DNA of 64,000 nt from the NCBI GenBank assembly GCA_963971305.1, contig OZ020307.1, positions 62,741,702-62,805,701 on the forward strand, written 5' to 3'. The position numbers and the translations under genes were made by a program. Each line of letters begins with the position of its first letter. Position 1 is the stretch's first letter. Source of the DNA: Arcuatula senhousia (taxonomy: Eukaryota; Mollusca; Bivalvia; Mytilida; Mytilidae). Of the stretch, positions 52,561 to 63,537 are shown in pieces. The notes under the pieces were generated by a model. It was not told the origin of the DNA, made no database searches, and was given only the letters and a program-made list of their open reading frames with translations.

Positions 52561-55466
52561 CCAAATATTTAATAAAAATACCCAGTACTGCATTGTTAAT
52601 CAGTGAAGAAACATGTAAAAATTCATGTGTTTTGTGTGTATGAAATTGTTTCAACAACTAAATCTTATGCATTTTTAAGGAAAGCTTATTTCTGCCAGGG
52701 ATTAAATAAAACTGATTTTGGACATCCCTGTTTCTGCTTTTAATGGGTCATTTTCATACTCTGTTTTTTTTTCTAAAATGTACTTGCTTTTTAAAATTGC
52801 TGATTTATTAAGAAAAAAAATACTTGTGGGTTTCAATGATTTTTGTCCTTGATTGTTTTTTTTTCATTTTCCCTTCCTAATTGTTTTTTTTTAATTAATT
52901 CTCTGTGTATTTGAGAAAACTGATACATGCAATTATTATTATTTTTTTTTATATTTTATTATTTTCCCCCAAGTCAATATTGACAAAGTTTGATTATAAA
53001 GACAGCCACATACATGTATATTCAATGAAAGTCAGTGGGATAGTTGTTCCATTAACAAGAAATTTAGTTTTGTATCACTCTCTATGTTATATTCCATTCT
53101 TACATGTCTTAGTTTAATTAATATAATTTTTTTTTAAATCTTCTCTTCTTCTTGTTTTGTTATCATCTTAAAATTGTAATATATACAAATACATACATAA
53201 TTTTCAAGCTGTTTTTATCAAGAAAAGTAAATAGTTTAAAATTTAAAAAAAAAAATGACATGTCTTCAAGAAAACTTTCTATTTTTTTCCTTTTTCACAT
53301 CTTTTGATTAGAGCACCATATAATAATGAGCCAACAAATATTCTTAAGTTTGGTATTATGATGTTTTAAATCTTAACTTTAAGAACAGAGTTATTGTTCA
53401 ATAGCAAATTCATGTGTGAATATAGAAATATATATCTTATGAGAAAACTTGCCAACACAACTTTTATTTTTAGGGAATGTTTAGCTCCTGTACAAAAATG
53501 TGCAGTGCTGAATATTGTCTGTATAAAAATCCTCTGTGCTCAAGAAATTAAATATGGAGTTAAAAAAGTTACAACACTTGGTCATAATAATTCAATTATA
53601 ATACAGCTTTAACCACTTAAACATATATGGACAAGACAAAATGTCTAAAAATATAATCCAACTTGAATATTTTTTTTTATTTTACATCTTAGATTTTCTT
53701 TATCCCAGTCACCTGAAAATGGAACTCTTACCTGAAATAAAAACAAACAAAATATGAAGCATCAGTTATCATATAACCTCTATTCTTCATAACATTGAAT
53801 AAGAAATCTAGTTTCTCTGTCTGTTTATAGATGAAGGTATATGCTAAATGACTGCACTGGCAAACTGTACAAATACATGTTATTAAATCTTTAAAGAACA
53901 TTACAATGTTCCATTCAATGAACTATTTCTGTGGCAAAAAAAAAAAAAAAAATAGAGCGAGACAATATAAGCCATGAAAAATAACTCTAGATTCTCATCC
54001 AAATTTCTTGAAAATATGGGGCAGGCAGACAAATTTTATTTTTAAATCATTTTGATAAAATTCTGTCTTTTTTAAAGGGGAATTGACCAAAATTGAAAAT
54101 GAAAATTATAAGCAAAAAGTCAAAATAAAATAAGGGGTGAGAGGGGATGAGAACTAGGATATTTTTTTTATGTCAACCTTTCATGCAACTGTAAAATTTG
54201 ACAAGATCATCATCATAGTGCCAATGCCTGAAACATAATTATACATCTTATCACATAATATATGGTCCTATAAATCTGGCTGTAATTCACCCACTCCATG
54301 ATCATGATAATGACATCAATCTATTTTCTGACCCACTCCTTTTAAGACATCTTTTCAAAGACAAGATAGGTACCTAACATTGTAATGGAAATCAACATCC
54401 CCTAAAATTATGTGAAACATGGACATAATCAAAAGTCTATGAACACATGATAAGAGAAAAAGAAAATATGGTAAATAATTCAAATGATTTGGCAAGCACA
54501 GAACCTTTAACATGATTCTACAAAGCTTAAGAATTCAGGCTCCTACAAGACTGGAAAAAAAGATTTACTATTATTTTAAAATATCTCATTAGAGGATTCT
54601 GAGGGAAGGCCTGGCACCAGGCAGTTTTTGTAAATAAGCATTCTGGCCTGGAAAAAGTTGGAATTAGAAAATAAATAATCTGGTCTCTACCTTCAAGACA
54701 ATAAAAACAAAAATGTGTCCGAAAGAAATAATGCCCAATCGTGCAACATTTATGTGGGACAGACGGACAAACTGACCCAAACACTACATGTACATGGCCC
54801 ATATACTTTCAGAGATGGGGCATAAAAATAAATAATCTGTCCCAAGATTCTCTATAGCTACTAAGGTACGTATATGTGGTATTACATGGCAGTTAATATT
54901 TTCTGATCTGCAAAATTTAGAAAACAATGCGACTCCAACCAAACTGCCAACCCCCTCAGAATCAAATGATTGTTAGGCCCCCTTACAATTTACTGCATGT
55001 CACTCAACTGGTCTGGAAAAAATATGGCAAAGAAACAATGAAAGATATTCCAAATAAATAAGCATTTATGCATTAAAATACAAATCTGATGAGCTAAAAG
55101 AGGAACAGTTAATTACTGGTTACCATGTTCTTGCATGACAGCTTGTAAAAAGATGAACAGAGTGATCTTAAAAAGGAAAAAAAATGTATATTACTGTTAA
55201 GATATTCGCCACAGATACTGAAACGGTAAAACAAATATAAACAATACTTCCAGGACGACCAAACCGTAACGACAGAGCTCTGAAATAAACATAAAACGTA
55301 CAAAATCTCAGTTGATTTTGCTGGAAAATTCGCCGTCTTTGTAGGTCAAATTCTAGAATTTCCACAGCGAATGCTGGGAAAATTTTTAAAAAATGGGAAA
55401 CCTTACTATTTTTAGAGGTTATTTTTAAATCCTGTTATTTGATTGGTTCAGGGGGATGCGATTGTG
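52561..55466. other. AT-rich interior of the 9-kb element
   Basis: No reliable gene. The minus strand shows an acceptor-like TTTATTTCAG at ~53735 before VRVPFSGDWDKENLR, and an open stretch EILEFDLQRRRIFQQNQLR at 55310-55365, but no connecting exons can be established. A type-7 hairpin-like end is at 54755-54830. Confidence 0.45.
54140..54830 (+). mobile_element. Possible type-7 hairpin-ended element
   Basis: The 3' end has GGGACAGACGGACAAACTGA, then CATGTACATGGCCCATATAC and TTTCAGAGATGGGGCATAAAA, the same plan as the other hairpin-ended families (tract, then GCCC...GGGC, then ATAAAA). The 5' boundary is not clear. Confidence 0.4.
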
Positions 55467-55474
55467 TCAGTTAA

Positions 55475-55802
55475 ATATATATGATAAATGGTGTTGCGTA
55501 CAGCTCTGTAAAGTAATTGGTATAATATAGAATGGATATGGTGAGCTGCAAAGTTAGAAAGGGTGTCCGTGTGCCAACAGTGATGAAAATCATCTTTTTA
55601 AAGCCATTGACACCGGAAAATCCAGCATGGGGTAGAGCTGGAATCGAACCCATACTTTGTCATCTATGGCAACTTCGCCTGCACTGTGTCCAGCGCCCTA
55701 GACCACTAGACCACCTAGGCTAGATAAAAATCTAGCTTTCGGTTGCCTAGTTAAGCCTCCTCGTAGACAATCTAAGGTTGTAACACAGTACACGATGAAC
55801 AT
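55475..55802 (-). mobile_element. tRNA-derived SINE, copy 1
   Basis: On the minus strand GGTGGTCTAGTGGTCTAGGG (A box region) and GGGTTCGATTCCAGC (B box) are about 50 bases apart. It is near-identical to copy 2 over 328 bases. Confidence 0.85.
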
Positions 55803-55861
55803 TAGGTGGGTAGGGAGAGAAAGATAGAGAATTGGATCGCAACTGGTATAGTAGTATAAGC

Positions 55862-56188
55862 ATATATATGATAAATGGTGTTGCGTACAGCTCTGTAAAG
55901 TAATTGGTATAATATAGAATGGATATGGTGAGCTGCAAAGTTAGAAAGGGTGTCCGTGTGCCAACAGTGATGAAAATCATCTTTTTAAAGCCATTGACAC
56001 CGGAAAATCCAGCATGGGGTAGAGCTGGAATCGAACCCATACTTTGTCATCTATGGCAACTTCGCCTGCACTGTGTCCAGCGCCCTAGACCACTAGACCA
56101 CCTAGGCTAGATAAAAATCTAGCTTTCGGTTGCCTAGTTAAGCCTCCTCGTAGACAATCTAAGGTTGTAACACAGTACACGATGAACA
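55862..56188 (-). mobile_element. tRNA-derived SINE, copy 2
   Basis: Same sequence as copy 1, 387 bp further on, separated from it by a 59-base spacer. It abuts an inverted copy at 56188/56189. Confidence 0.87.
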
Positions 56189-56469
56189 TGTTCATCGTGT
56201 ACTGTGTTACAACCTTAGATTGTCTACGAGGAGGCTTAACTAGGCAACCGAAAGCTAGATTTTTATCTAGCCTAGGTGGTCTAGTGGTCTAGGGCGCTGG
56301 ACACAGTGCAGGCGAAGTTGCCATAGATGACAAAGTATGGGTTCGATTCCAGCTCTACCCCATGCTGGATTTTCCGGTGTCAATGGCTTTAAAAAGATGA
56401 TTTTCATCACTGTTGGCACACGGACACCCTTTCTAACTTTGCAGCTCACCATATCCATTCTATATTATA
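56189..56469 (+). mobile_element. tRNA-derived SINE, inverted copy 3
   Basis: Complement of 55908-56188, joined to it without any spacer (the junction palindrome is GATGAACATGTTCATC). It lacks the last ~47 bases present in copies 1 and 2. TCAGTTAAATATA stands at both outer edges of the cluster (55467-55479 and 56470-56482). Confidence 0.9.
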
Positions 56470-56504
56470 TCAGTTAAATATAGACAGGCAGACACATTAA
56501 ACAT

Positions 56505-57591
56505 TCTTTTAAATATAATGAATATGAATTAGAATGTGTACAACAGTATAGGTATTTGGGAATTTATTTTGCAGCCTCTGGCACCTTTTCCTTCGCTCAG
56601 AATGAACTTTATAAAAAGTCGCTAAAAGCATACTACAAATTAAGTAAAGAGTTTTTATTCTTAAACCCAAAACTTAAAACAAGCATGCATGTGTTTGATC
56701 ATACTATCAAACCAATCCTTCTTTATGGTTGTGAAATATGGGGAACATCATAGGGGAACATTTAACTGTCACACACCTAAATACAGAAATTGTGATTCTG
56801 TACCTTTTGACAAAATATACAACAACTTAATAAGCGAAAAACTACATGTTAAATTCTGCAAACAAATACTTGGCGTCAATAAAAAAGCTACAAATTATGC
56901 AGTGCTATCAGAACTCGGTCGCTTCCCGTTGTACTATGACATTGTTAAGTCTATGCTAAATTATTGGCAAAGATTGGAGCACGACATAGAGGAATTTCCA
57001 CTCTTACAAAACGCCTTCTCCCATTCCAAAAAATTACACTATGAAAAGAAATCATCTTGGTATGGGGCGTTAAATATGATAATAAAAAACACACCAAACT
57101 TCTGTCTTCAGGGGCAAAATAAGTTAAAAAAACAATGCATAAAAAGTCACGTTCGAGATGCTTTTATAGCAGAATGGAAAAATAAGCGAGAACAAAATAA
57201 AGAAGGAAAACTAAGAACATATGTCAAGTTTAAAGACACCTTTGGGTTTGAGAAATACTTAGATAAAGTTAAAAACTTTGAGCGAAGGAGGGGGATGACC
57301 AAGCTTAGAATATCATCCCATCATCTCCAAATCGAAAAGGGTAGATACCAGGGTGTCCCTCCAGACCAACGACTATGTCAGAAATGTGACTCTGGCGAGG
57401 TTGAAAATGAAATTCATTTTTTATTCAAATGCTCTCATTATGATCGTACGAATCTGAACAAAATTATCACAGAGAACTGTGTTAACTTCAGTGCACTTGA
57501 TCTAGAAGCGAAGCTACTTTGGTTACTTTCATGTGAGAATGAAGAGATCTTAACCCAATTATGCACCTTTATTACAGATAATTTAAACTGA
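56505..57591 (+). pseudogene. LINE E: C-terminal fragment of a LINE B-like ORF2
   Basis: Reads NEYELECVQQYRYLGIYF, then HTIKPILLYGCEIWGTS, a frame break near 56750, then KLHVKFCKQILGVNKKATNY, SELGRFPLYYDIV, a zinc knuckle CQKCDSGEVENEIHFLFKC and LCTFITDNLN before TGA. It parallels the end of LINE B (VKPILLYGCEL, YGELGRFPL, C..C...H...C) at moderate identity, so it is the same clade but a different family. It is 5'-truncated and dead. Confidence 0.85.
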
Positions 57592-59395
57592 CCTTGCCCA
57601 TTTAATTGCTTAATAATAGTAAAACTTCTTTTTTCTCTACATCACTCGTTTCATTTTATTAATTTAATTTCTCTTTGTACTCCAAAGACCTTGATGTTCT
57701 GCACCAGACGCGAGGTGGGTTGCTCTCTGTTATAAAATGGTCTCGGGACTGTTCGTGCCGAGACCCGTTCGTACCTAGGGTCGTTTCGTACCTAAACTTC
57801 TTCGTACCGGGTCGTTTCGTACCGATTTTATAAATAGGTGAGTCGTTTCGTACCGATCGATAAAGGTATTTGTTTTGTATTTTTTAGTTTGTTCTTTTGT
57901 ATTTTTCAGGTCTAAACCGTAAAAATAAATATTTTAAGAATTTTTATTGAGGACCAGAGCCTGAGTTTTTTGTTTTGTTTTTGTAAATATAATTGCTAAA
58001 TATAAATTATATAAATCTTGAAGATTGTCTTGGCACTTCAATTACCAAATTAAAATTTTGAGAAATTCTTTGAACTAACTTCATGTTTTCTTTACGAAAA
58101 TTTTATCCTAAGTCATGAAAAATTATTGTTTTTATTGATAGAAACGAAGTCAAAGTTGGCTTGGTAAATGAGTTATTTACACCCAAACTATGATTGTTTT
58201 GTAAATTAATTCTAATGAAAAGGTTGGCTATCTGTTTACATTAATGATTCATATCATTGTCTCATTAATTGAATTTAATTTGTTTATTCATTCGGTAATT
58301 GTTTGATCATTTAACAGCAATATAAGATACAAGCAGTGTAGCAGGGAAAAAAATTACCAATTTCTCAATTCATTCTAATAGACATTTTTATTTAGAATAA
58401 ATATTGTGAAAAAAAAACGTTAAAAAACTAAACCCACACATAGAAGACTTTAAAATTAACATTTTTTTTTATAATTGTGTTCGTGTATTTTAGTTGTTTT
58501 GGTCATTTCTTTTATTCAGTTATGCTCAAATTATTCATATATTCCAACTTGAATATCACAATCTTTCTACAAAATGTTCTTAGTAAATAGGGTCGAAACG
58601 ACTCAGCTGTAGGCACGAAACGACTCGGTGCGAAGCGACCCGGTACGAGCGAGAATCGGTGCGAGACGACCCGGATTCTTATAAAATGTAGCAGAGAACA
58701 TATCCATACAAGCACCGTCCCTTGGCGTCTGTTGCAGATCTTCAATGTCTCCACGCAACGGTAAAGAAATATTATGCTTCCTTAACCGTTTCTTAATTCC
58801 TATAAGTAGTTTGGATTTTAAGGCCTTGTTGTTCTGCACAAGACGTGAGGTGGGTTGCTCTCTGTTATGAAATTTAACAGAGAACATATCCAAACAAGCA
58901 CTGTCCCTTGACGTCTTTTGCAGATATTCAATGTCTCCGCTCAATTTTAACCTCATTATCTTGCGATTCTACATCAGTCACGAGGTGGTATACTCTTGTC
59001 CATGAAATATGGCTTGAGTTTATCCATAAGCACCGTCCCTTGGTGACTCTTGTAGAATTGTAACTATAGTATATACTTTTAATCCTAAATCAAATAAACA
59101 GAGGGCACCCAAAATTTAAAAAAAAAAATATATATATATATATAGTTATTTACAAATCTCTCGTTCTCTAGACCTTATATTATAAATGAACAACCTCGCC
59201 GGGGTCATATATTGGCAAATTAATGATATTTTTTTTTTTATTTATTTATTTTTTTTTTTTGTCTATTTGTCTCATTACAGCTCTTCTTATGTCTATGTAT
59301 GTTTGAAATCATGATTGTTTATAATTGTAATAGCCCCTGAGGGACCATAATTGGCAAATAAATATCTTATATCTTATATCTTATCTTATAGAGAG
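57592..59395 (+). other. LINE E 3' untranslated region with tandem units and (TATCT)n tail
   Basis: Units containing GTTCTGCA(C)(C/A)AGACG.GAGGTGGGTTGCTC and AGAGAACATATCCA.ACAAGCAC start near 57694, 58830 and, more diverged, 58967. The first is split by a 940-bp insertion. The region ends with AAATAAATATCTTATATCTTATA, a tail-like simple repeat (about 59355-59390), and is rich in T and TA runs near 59120-59260. Confidence 0.7.
57739..58678. mobile_element. 940-bp DNA transposon with 9-bp target duplication (Mutator-like?)
   Basis: TTATAAAAT occurs directly before (57730-57738) and after (58679-58687). Both ends carry clustered copies of GGTCGTTTCGTACC-like words in opposite orientation (57770-57870; 58590-58675), giving repeat-built inverted termini. 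The interior is AT-rich and noncoding. A 9-bp AT-rich duplication and G-starting ends fit Mutator-like elements. The neighbouring tandem unit at 58830 shows the uninterrupted site (CTCTGTTATGAAATTTAACA GAGAAC). Confidence 0.83.
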
Positions 59396-59689
59396 GGGGT
59401 TTTCGAGCCGTATTTTTAGTCCAAATGTGGGTCGGCAGAAAATTAACGTAAAACGTATAAATTTGCTACTACAGAATGAGAAAAGCACACAGTCATGTTC
59501 ATTTATTATCATTTTATTCAATTAAATGATAAAATAGGTTGAAATGTCTCTTTAATGCTTAAAAACAGTGTTTGAGGTGGTAGCCGGGTCGCGATGAATA
59601 TTGTTTACGTCGTCAAACAGCGCCCTCTATACAAAAAATTGAGGTTATCTTCCTTGACGCGCGAAAATTGACATTGCGTTATTTGATTG
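59396..59689. other. Unassigned part of the 9-kb element
   Basis: No gene recognised between the LINE E tail and the second transposase fragment. Confidence 0.4.
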
Positions 59690-59848
59690 ATCGATTAGGT
59701 CGGCGGCTTCCCGCCTGGGAAGCTTGAATGATCCACCAAAAACAGGAGCAAGGAGGAGAATTCTTTCGGAGAGACATTTGAGATTTATAGACGAAAGAAT
59801 TTATGCCGACAATGAAATATCCGCACAAGCGCTGGCCGTAAGACTTAA
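59690..59848 (+). pseudogene. Tc1-like transposase fragment: second helix-turn-helix
   Basis: The plus strand reads RLGSLNDPPKTGARRRILSE, RHLRFIDERIYADNEISAQA, LAVRLKN, then a stop. This is the linker and second DNA-binding subdomain of Tc1-like transposases, which should directly follow the fragment at 51598-51828. The DDE catalytic domain that should come next is absent before the right inverted repeat (from 60060). Confidence 0.82.
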
Positions 59849-60336
59849 AAATTGTCTACTTTTGTAAGCCATGCTGCATTGCGAGCCTGGCCATAGAGAC
59901 ATCCGGTTTTTAAAATAATAATTATTCTCCAAATCCGGAAAATGACGCATATTTCTGCGCCATACACGATCAGGGATAATTTTTTCTCTGACACGATATA
60001 TAAATTTATCATAACCATACAATGCTATTATATGTATATTCTATGCTGTTCTAAAATCGTCACAACTGCATTGAACTGTCAGGGGTTAGAACTGTCATAG
60101 CTTAGAACTGTCAGGGCACAGAACAGGTTAGAACTGTCAGGGCGTAGGACAGCTTAAAACTGTCAGGGGTTAGAACAGTTCTAAATCTGTCACGGGGTAG
60201 AACTGTCCAGAACTGTTCTGCGACAGGACAGGGCCTGTCATAAACTGTTCTAGAGCTGTCAGCAGAACAGAATTAGAACAGATTTCTGACAGTTCCTGAC
60301 AGTTCTAAAGAGATGTTAGAACTGGACACAACTGTA

Positions 60337-60851
60337 TGTGCAATGCTCCTCCAGTTCAAGTGGTTTAGCATGTTTGATACGCTAGATGTGTTGTTGTATC
60401 TGTTGGTTACAAACCTAGCTGCACGTCTTTGGATCATTTCAATTTTGTTTATATTTTCCATTGTGTATGGATCCCACACAGAGCAGGCGTACTCTAGAGA
60501 TGGACGGACGAGTGATTTATATGCCTTAACTTTAGTAGAACTGATATTGAGATTTCGTTTTAAAAAGCTGAGAGTGTTGGTAGCTTTGTTGCATATATTA
60601 TTTATGTGGTTATCCCATTTAAGATCTTGCTGGATTGTAATGCCAAGGTATTTTGCTTTTTCAACATGTTCGAGGTTGTGGCCATGCAATGTATAAGTGT
60701 GTTTGATGGGGTTTTTATTTTTGGATATTGATAAGACATTGCATTTTTCGGGATGGAAAGCCATGTGCCATTTATTTTCCCATAAGCCTAATTTATCGAG
60801 GTCACTTTGTAATGTATTGTAATCAGAGTTGGATTTGACGGCTAGATACAC
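60337..60851 (-). CDS. LINE C ORF2, RT motif C to thumb
   Basis: The minus strand reads from just after the FADD box: [77 protein letters not shown] and [10 protein letters not shown]. It is cut at 60336 by the 9-kb element and continues at 51292. It is frameshifted relative to the preceding part near 60845-60880, where [11 protein letters not shown] is readable only across the break. Confidence 0.85.
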
Positions 60852-61792
60852 GATAGTATCGTCAGCAAATGAAAAAGGCGTATTGTGGACTTTATTCCAA
60901 GTGGGATATCATTGATATAGAACAAGAACAAACTTGGGCCCAAGACAGAACCTTGGGGCACTCCTGATTGGACATCAACATAGTCTGAAGTCACACCTTC
61001 CAAAACAACTGCTTGTGTACGATTTGTTGAAAAGCTATTGATCCAGTTATTTGTTTTGCCTTGAATTCCATAGTGTTTGAGTTTAAGTGTAAGTAGGTTG
61101 TGGCTTACTTTGTCGAATGCTTTGCTAAAATCCATAATTAATACGTCTGTCTGTTTTGAGTTATCAAGATTTTTTGTAACATCATCTATAAATTCAATTA
61201 CTTGTGTTTCGCAAGATCTTTGTCGTCTAAAGCCATGTTGTAGTGGATAGAGAATATTGTTTTTATCTGCATGTGTCATGATTGCACTGACTACTATATG
61301 TTCTAAAATTTTGCAGCATATGCATGTTAAGGAAATTGGACGATAGTTTTCTGGATTATACTTCGAGCCTTTTTTGTAAATTGGTGTTACATGTGCAATT
61401 TTCCAGTCTGATGGTACTTCACCGGTGTTAAGGGATTTTTGAAATATCAGGCATAAGATTGGTGAGATGTCATCTGCTAGTTGTTTTAGGATACGGGGTT
61501 TAATTTGGTCAGGTCCACAAGCTTTGTAAGGATTGAGATTTTTTAGGAGTTTTGTGATACCTGGTGTTGTAATTGAGATATCATTCATTACAGGGTAGGT
61601 TTTATTATCACTCATGTAGTTTTGATCTATAAATTCTTGGTCAGTTATGGTGCTTGGTGTTGAGAACACTGATTGGAATTGGCTGTTCAAAGCGTCAGAT
61701 TTTTGTTTGTCTTCTTTTATAATTTGTCCATTTTTCTTGAGTGGTCCAACTCCCACATAGTCTGGTTTTTTTTGCACTTGATATAAGACCAA
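60842..61792 (-). CDS. LINE C ORF2, reverse transcriptase palm and fingers
   Basis: Minus strand: [73 protein letters not shown] (motif A) and [20 protein letters not shown] (motif B). The style is that of CR1/L2/Jockey-like LINEs. It is separated from the endonuclease by a broken linker (61793-61998) and from motif C by a frameshift, so the element is inactive. Confidence 0.88.
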   Translation of the reverse strand: MVLYQVQKKPDYVGVGPLKKNGQIIKEDKQKSDALNSQFQSVFSTPSTITDQEFIDQNYMSDNKTYPVMNDISITTPGITKLLKNLNPYKACGPDQIKPRILKQLADDISPILCLIFQKSLNTGEVPSDWKIAHVTPIYKKGSKYNPENYRPISLTCICCKILEHIVVSAIMTHADKNNILYPLQHGFRRQRSCETQVIEFIDDVTKNLDNSKQTDVLIMDFSKAFDKVSHNLLTLKLKHYGIQGKTNNWINSFSTNRTQAVVLEGVTSDYVDVQSGVPQGSVLGPSLFLFYINDIPLGIKSTIRLFHLLTILSCI

Positions 61793-61998
61793 AATCTTTT
61801 CATTGTGTTTGTACCTTCATTGGTGTTTTGTTGTGGTGTAACAATGTCTTCGATGTATTGCCAGTATGATTGTCTTAAGAGTTTTTGTATATGATGTTTT
61901 AGTTTTTTATATTCGTTCTTTTAGTTCGCTGTTGCCAGTTTTCTTCATTTTCTTATGTAATCTGTCTTTCGATTTTATATGTTTTCTTATTTCTGGTG

Positions 61999-62865
61999 TT
62001 ATCCAAGGAAGTTTGCTTTTTTGGACAATTTTTTATGAGGAATGTATTTGTCTTTCATATGATTTATGTTTGTTTTAAAGTCATACCAAAGTTCTTCAAC
62101 ATTTTGGTGGTGTATTTTGCTTTGGATCGATTCATATAAGGTTTTTATTTCTGATTTCATAGAATCCCAGTTAGCTTTACTGTAGATTGGTACGTTTCTT
62201 GGTGTTTGTTTTAGTCTGGATGGTGTGACATTAAATTCTATGAAGACGATATCATGATCTGAGACGCCTGGTAGTATTTCAGTGCGAGTCACCTGGTTTG
62301 GTAAATTTGTTAACATAAGATCTAAGGAGTTTTCTTTCCTAGTGGGTTGAGTTATGAGTTGAGATAGACCTGTATCATCTATGGTGTTAATGAAAAATTC
62401 ATGCATTTTATGATGAGTAGAATTGGGTTTAAGTAATTTAGTATTCCAGTTCACACCTGGGAGGTTGAAGTCACCCCCTATGAGAAGTGCAGCATTTTTT
62501 ATTTGTGATGCTCTTCTAACTGAATTGTCAAATGATTTAAGGCTTTTTTCATCCGATGTTTTGGGGTTATAGTATGCACATACATATATTGTTCTGTTGC
62601 CCTTAATTTCAATTTTTGCCCATATGATCTCGCAGTGGTCAGTAGTTGATAGCTCTTCAACTTCGTCGCTTATGATGTCATTTTTTATGGCTATCATAAC
62701 TCCTCCACCTGTTTTGTTTTTACGGTCTTTTCTGTATCTTTTGAAGTCATCTGTGAAGATTTCATTGTTCTTTATTGTGCTATCTAGCCATGTTTCAGTC
62801 CCTATAACTATATCAGGTTTTACACTATCTATAACATTTTTGACTAGGTGTTGTTTCTTTTTCAT
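61999..62865 (-). CDS. LINE C ORF2, endonuclease
   Basis: Minus strand APE-type endonuclease: IGTETWLDSTI (metal-binding Glu), GGGVMIAIKND, VCAYYNPK, LLIGGDFNLPGVNW, SLDLMLTN and PGVSDHDIVFIEF (Asp-His). The frame upstream contains RVRIININFQSM, the expected endonuclease start, but is broken from the N-terminal region by a shift near 62885-62895. Confidence 0.88.
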   Translation of the reverse strand: MKKKQHLVKNVIDSVKPDIVIGTETWLDSTIKNNEIFTDDFKRYRKDRKNKTGGGVMIAIKNDIISDEVEELSTTDHCEIIWAKIEIKGNRTIYVCAYYNPKTSDEKSLKSFDNSVRRASQIKNAALLIGGDFNLPGVNWNTKLLKPNSTHHKMHEFFINTIDDTGLSQLITQPTRKENSLDLMLTNLPNQVTRTEILPGVSDHDIVFIEFNVTPSRLKQTPRNVPIYSKANWDSMKSEIKTLYESIQSKIHHQNVEELWYDFKTNINHMKDKYIPHKKLSKKANFLG

Positions 62866-62889
62866 AGACTGAAAGTTAATGTTGATGAT

Positions 62890-63170
62890 TCTTACCCGGG
62901 ATTCTTAGTGGTTTTTTGCAACTAGTTTTCTGTGTGTTTCGCCTTATAGGTGTTGACTGATGTAGTGGTTTAGCTGAAGTGTTATTGGGTGTACCAGGGG
63001 TTTGTGGACTGGATGTGTCGAGATTTTGAAGAGAGTAAAAGTTGTTGTTGGATATGTCAATATCATGTATATCAAATGGAGAGGTATTGAAATTATCATT
63101 TCTACATATGATGCAGTGCCAGCTTTTTGATATTGAACCCCCAGTTTTACTTTTAAAGAAAGCGAAGAAA
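62890..63170 (-). pseudogene. LINE C, N-terminal region with Cys-rich motif
   Basis: Minus strand encodes SWHCIICRND, then Ser/Asn/Pro-rich sequence (SSPQTPGTPNNTSAKPLHQS) and basic residues before the endonuclease. Such Cys-rich plus linker sections precede the endonuclease in several CR1/Jockey-group LINEs. The 5' limit of LINE C is probably near 63190. Confidence 0.6.
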
Positions 63171-63190
63171 AAAAATGATACCCCATGCAT

Positions 63191-63537
63191 GTTTAGACAA
63201 TAATAACAAACAAATCGTACCAAGATACATATTATAGTTTCAAAAGTTCACTATGGTTAAGTATACCTGTACATACTGTTAAGACTACAATTAGATAAAA
63301 GAACCATAGACCTGTAATATATATGTTAGCGGCAATAAGCAAAATCAGCCATTAAGCCTAATGCCTATATAGGCATAAGCTAATGCCTATTGTAGCAGGC
63401 ATTAAAGATGTTCGCTATATTTTTATTGAAAATAAGTAGGTTTCAAATTTGATGCATCAAATGAAAATAAAACAGTAAAAGGTATGAAAAACGCAATAAA
63501 AAAAATGATAGGTTCGTGACTTCATTTTCAAGATAAT
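63191..63537. other. No gene; small palindromic block
   Basis: AATGCCTATATAGGCAT at 63359-63375 is palindromic, and AATGCCTAT and GGCATTA recur just after it. Otherwise AT-rich and unassigned. Confidence 0.5.

Larger units (their letters stand above)
51294..60334 (+). mobile_element. 9,041-bp TA-flanked Tc1/mariner-like element inserted in LINE C
   Basis: Left end TA/CAGTTGAGTCCAGTTCTAAC; right end (complement) TA/CAGTTGTGTCCAGTTCTAAC. The inverted repeats extend ~250 bp and are filled with GAACTGT(C/T) words (51310-51545 and 60060-60310). The TA duplication and a CAGT start are Tc1/mariner hallmarks. Two transposase fragments lie just inside the ends (51598-51828, 59690-59848). It is far larger than a normal Tc1 element (~1.6 kb) because the middle holds a SINE cluster, LINE E and unassigned sequence. 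No DDE catalytic part was found, so it could only have moved with help or before the internal changes. Confidence 0.85.

Noticed and set aside
53700..55365. Possible small minus-strand gene (EILEFDLQRRR... and VRVPFSGDWDKENLR...)
   Set aside because: The upstream open stretch begins with GTG rather than ATG, and no phase-consistent exons connect the two pieces; it may be chance.
56261..56360. Functional tRNA gene
   Set aside because: A and B boxes are present, but the sequence does not fold into a full cloverleaf with a sensible anticodon arm, and a SINE body follows.
55532..56458. Three identical 63-codon open frames
   Set aside because: They are the three SINE copies; the region has tRNA-like A and B boxes and no protein features.
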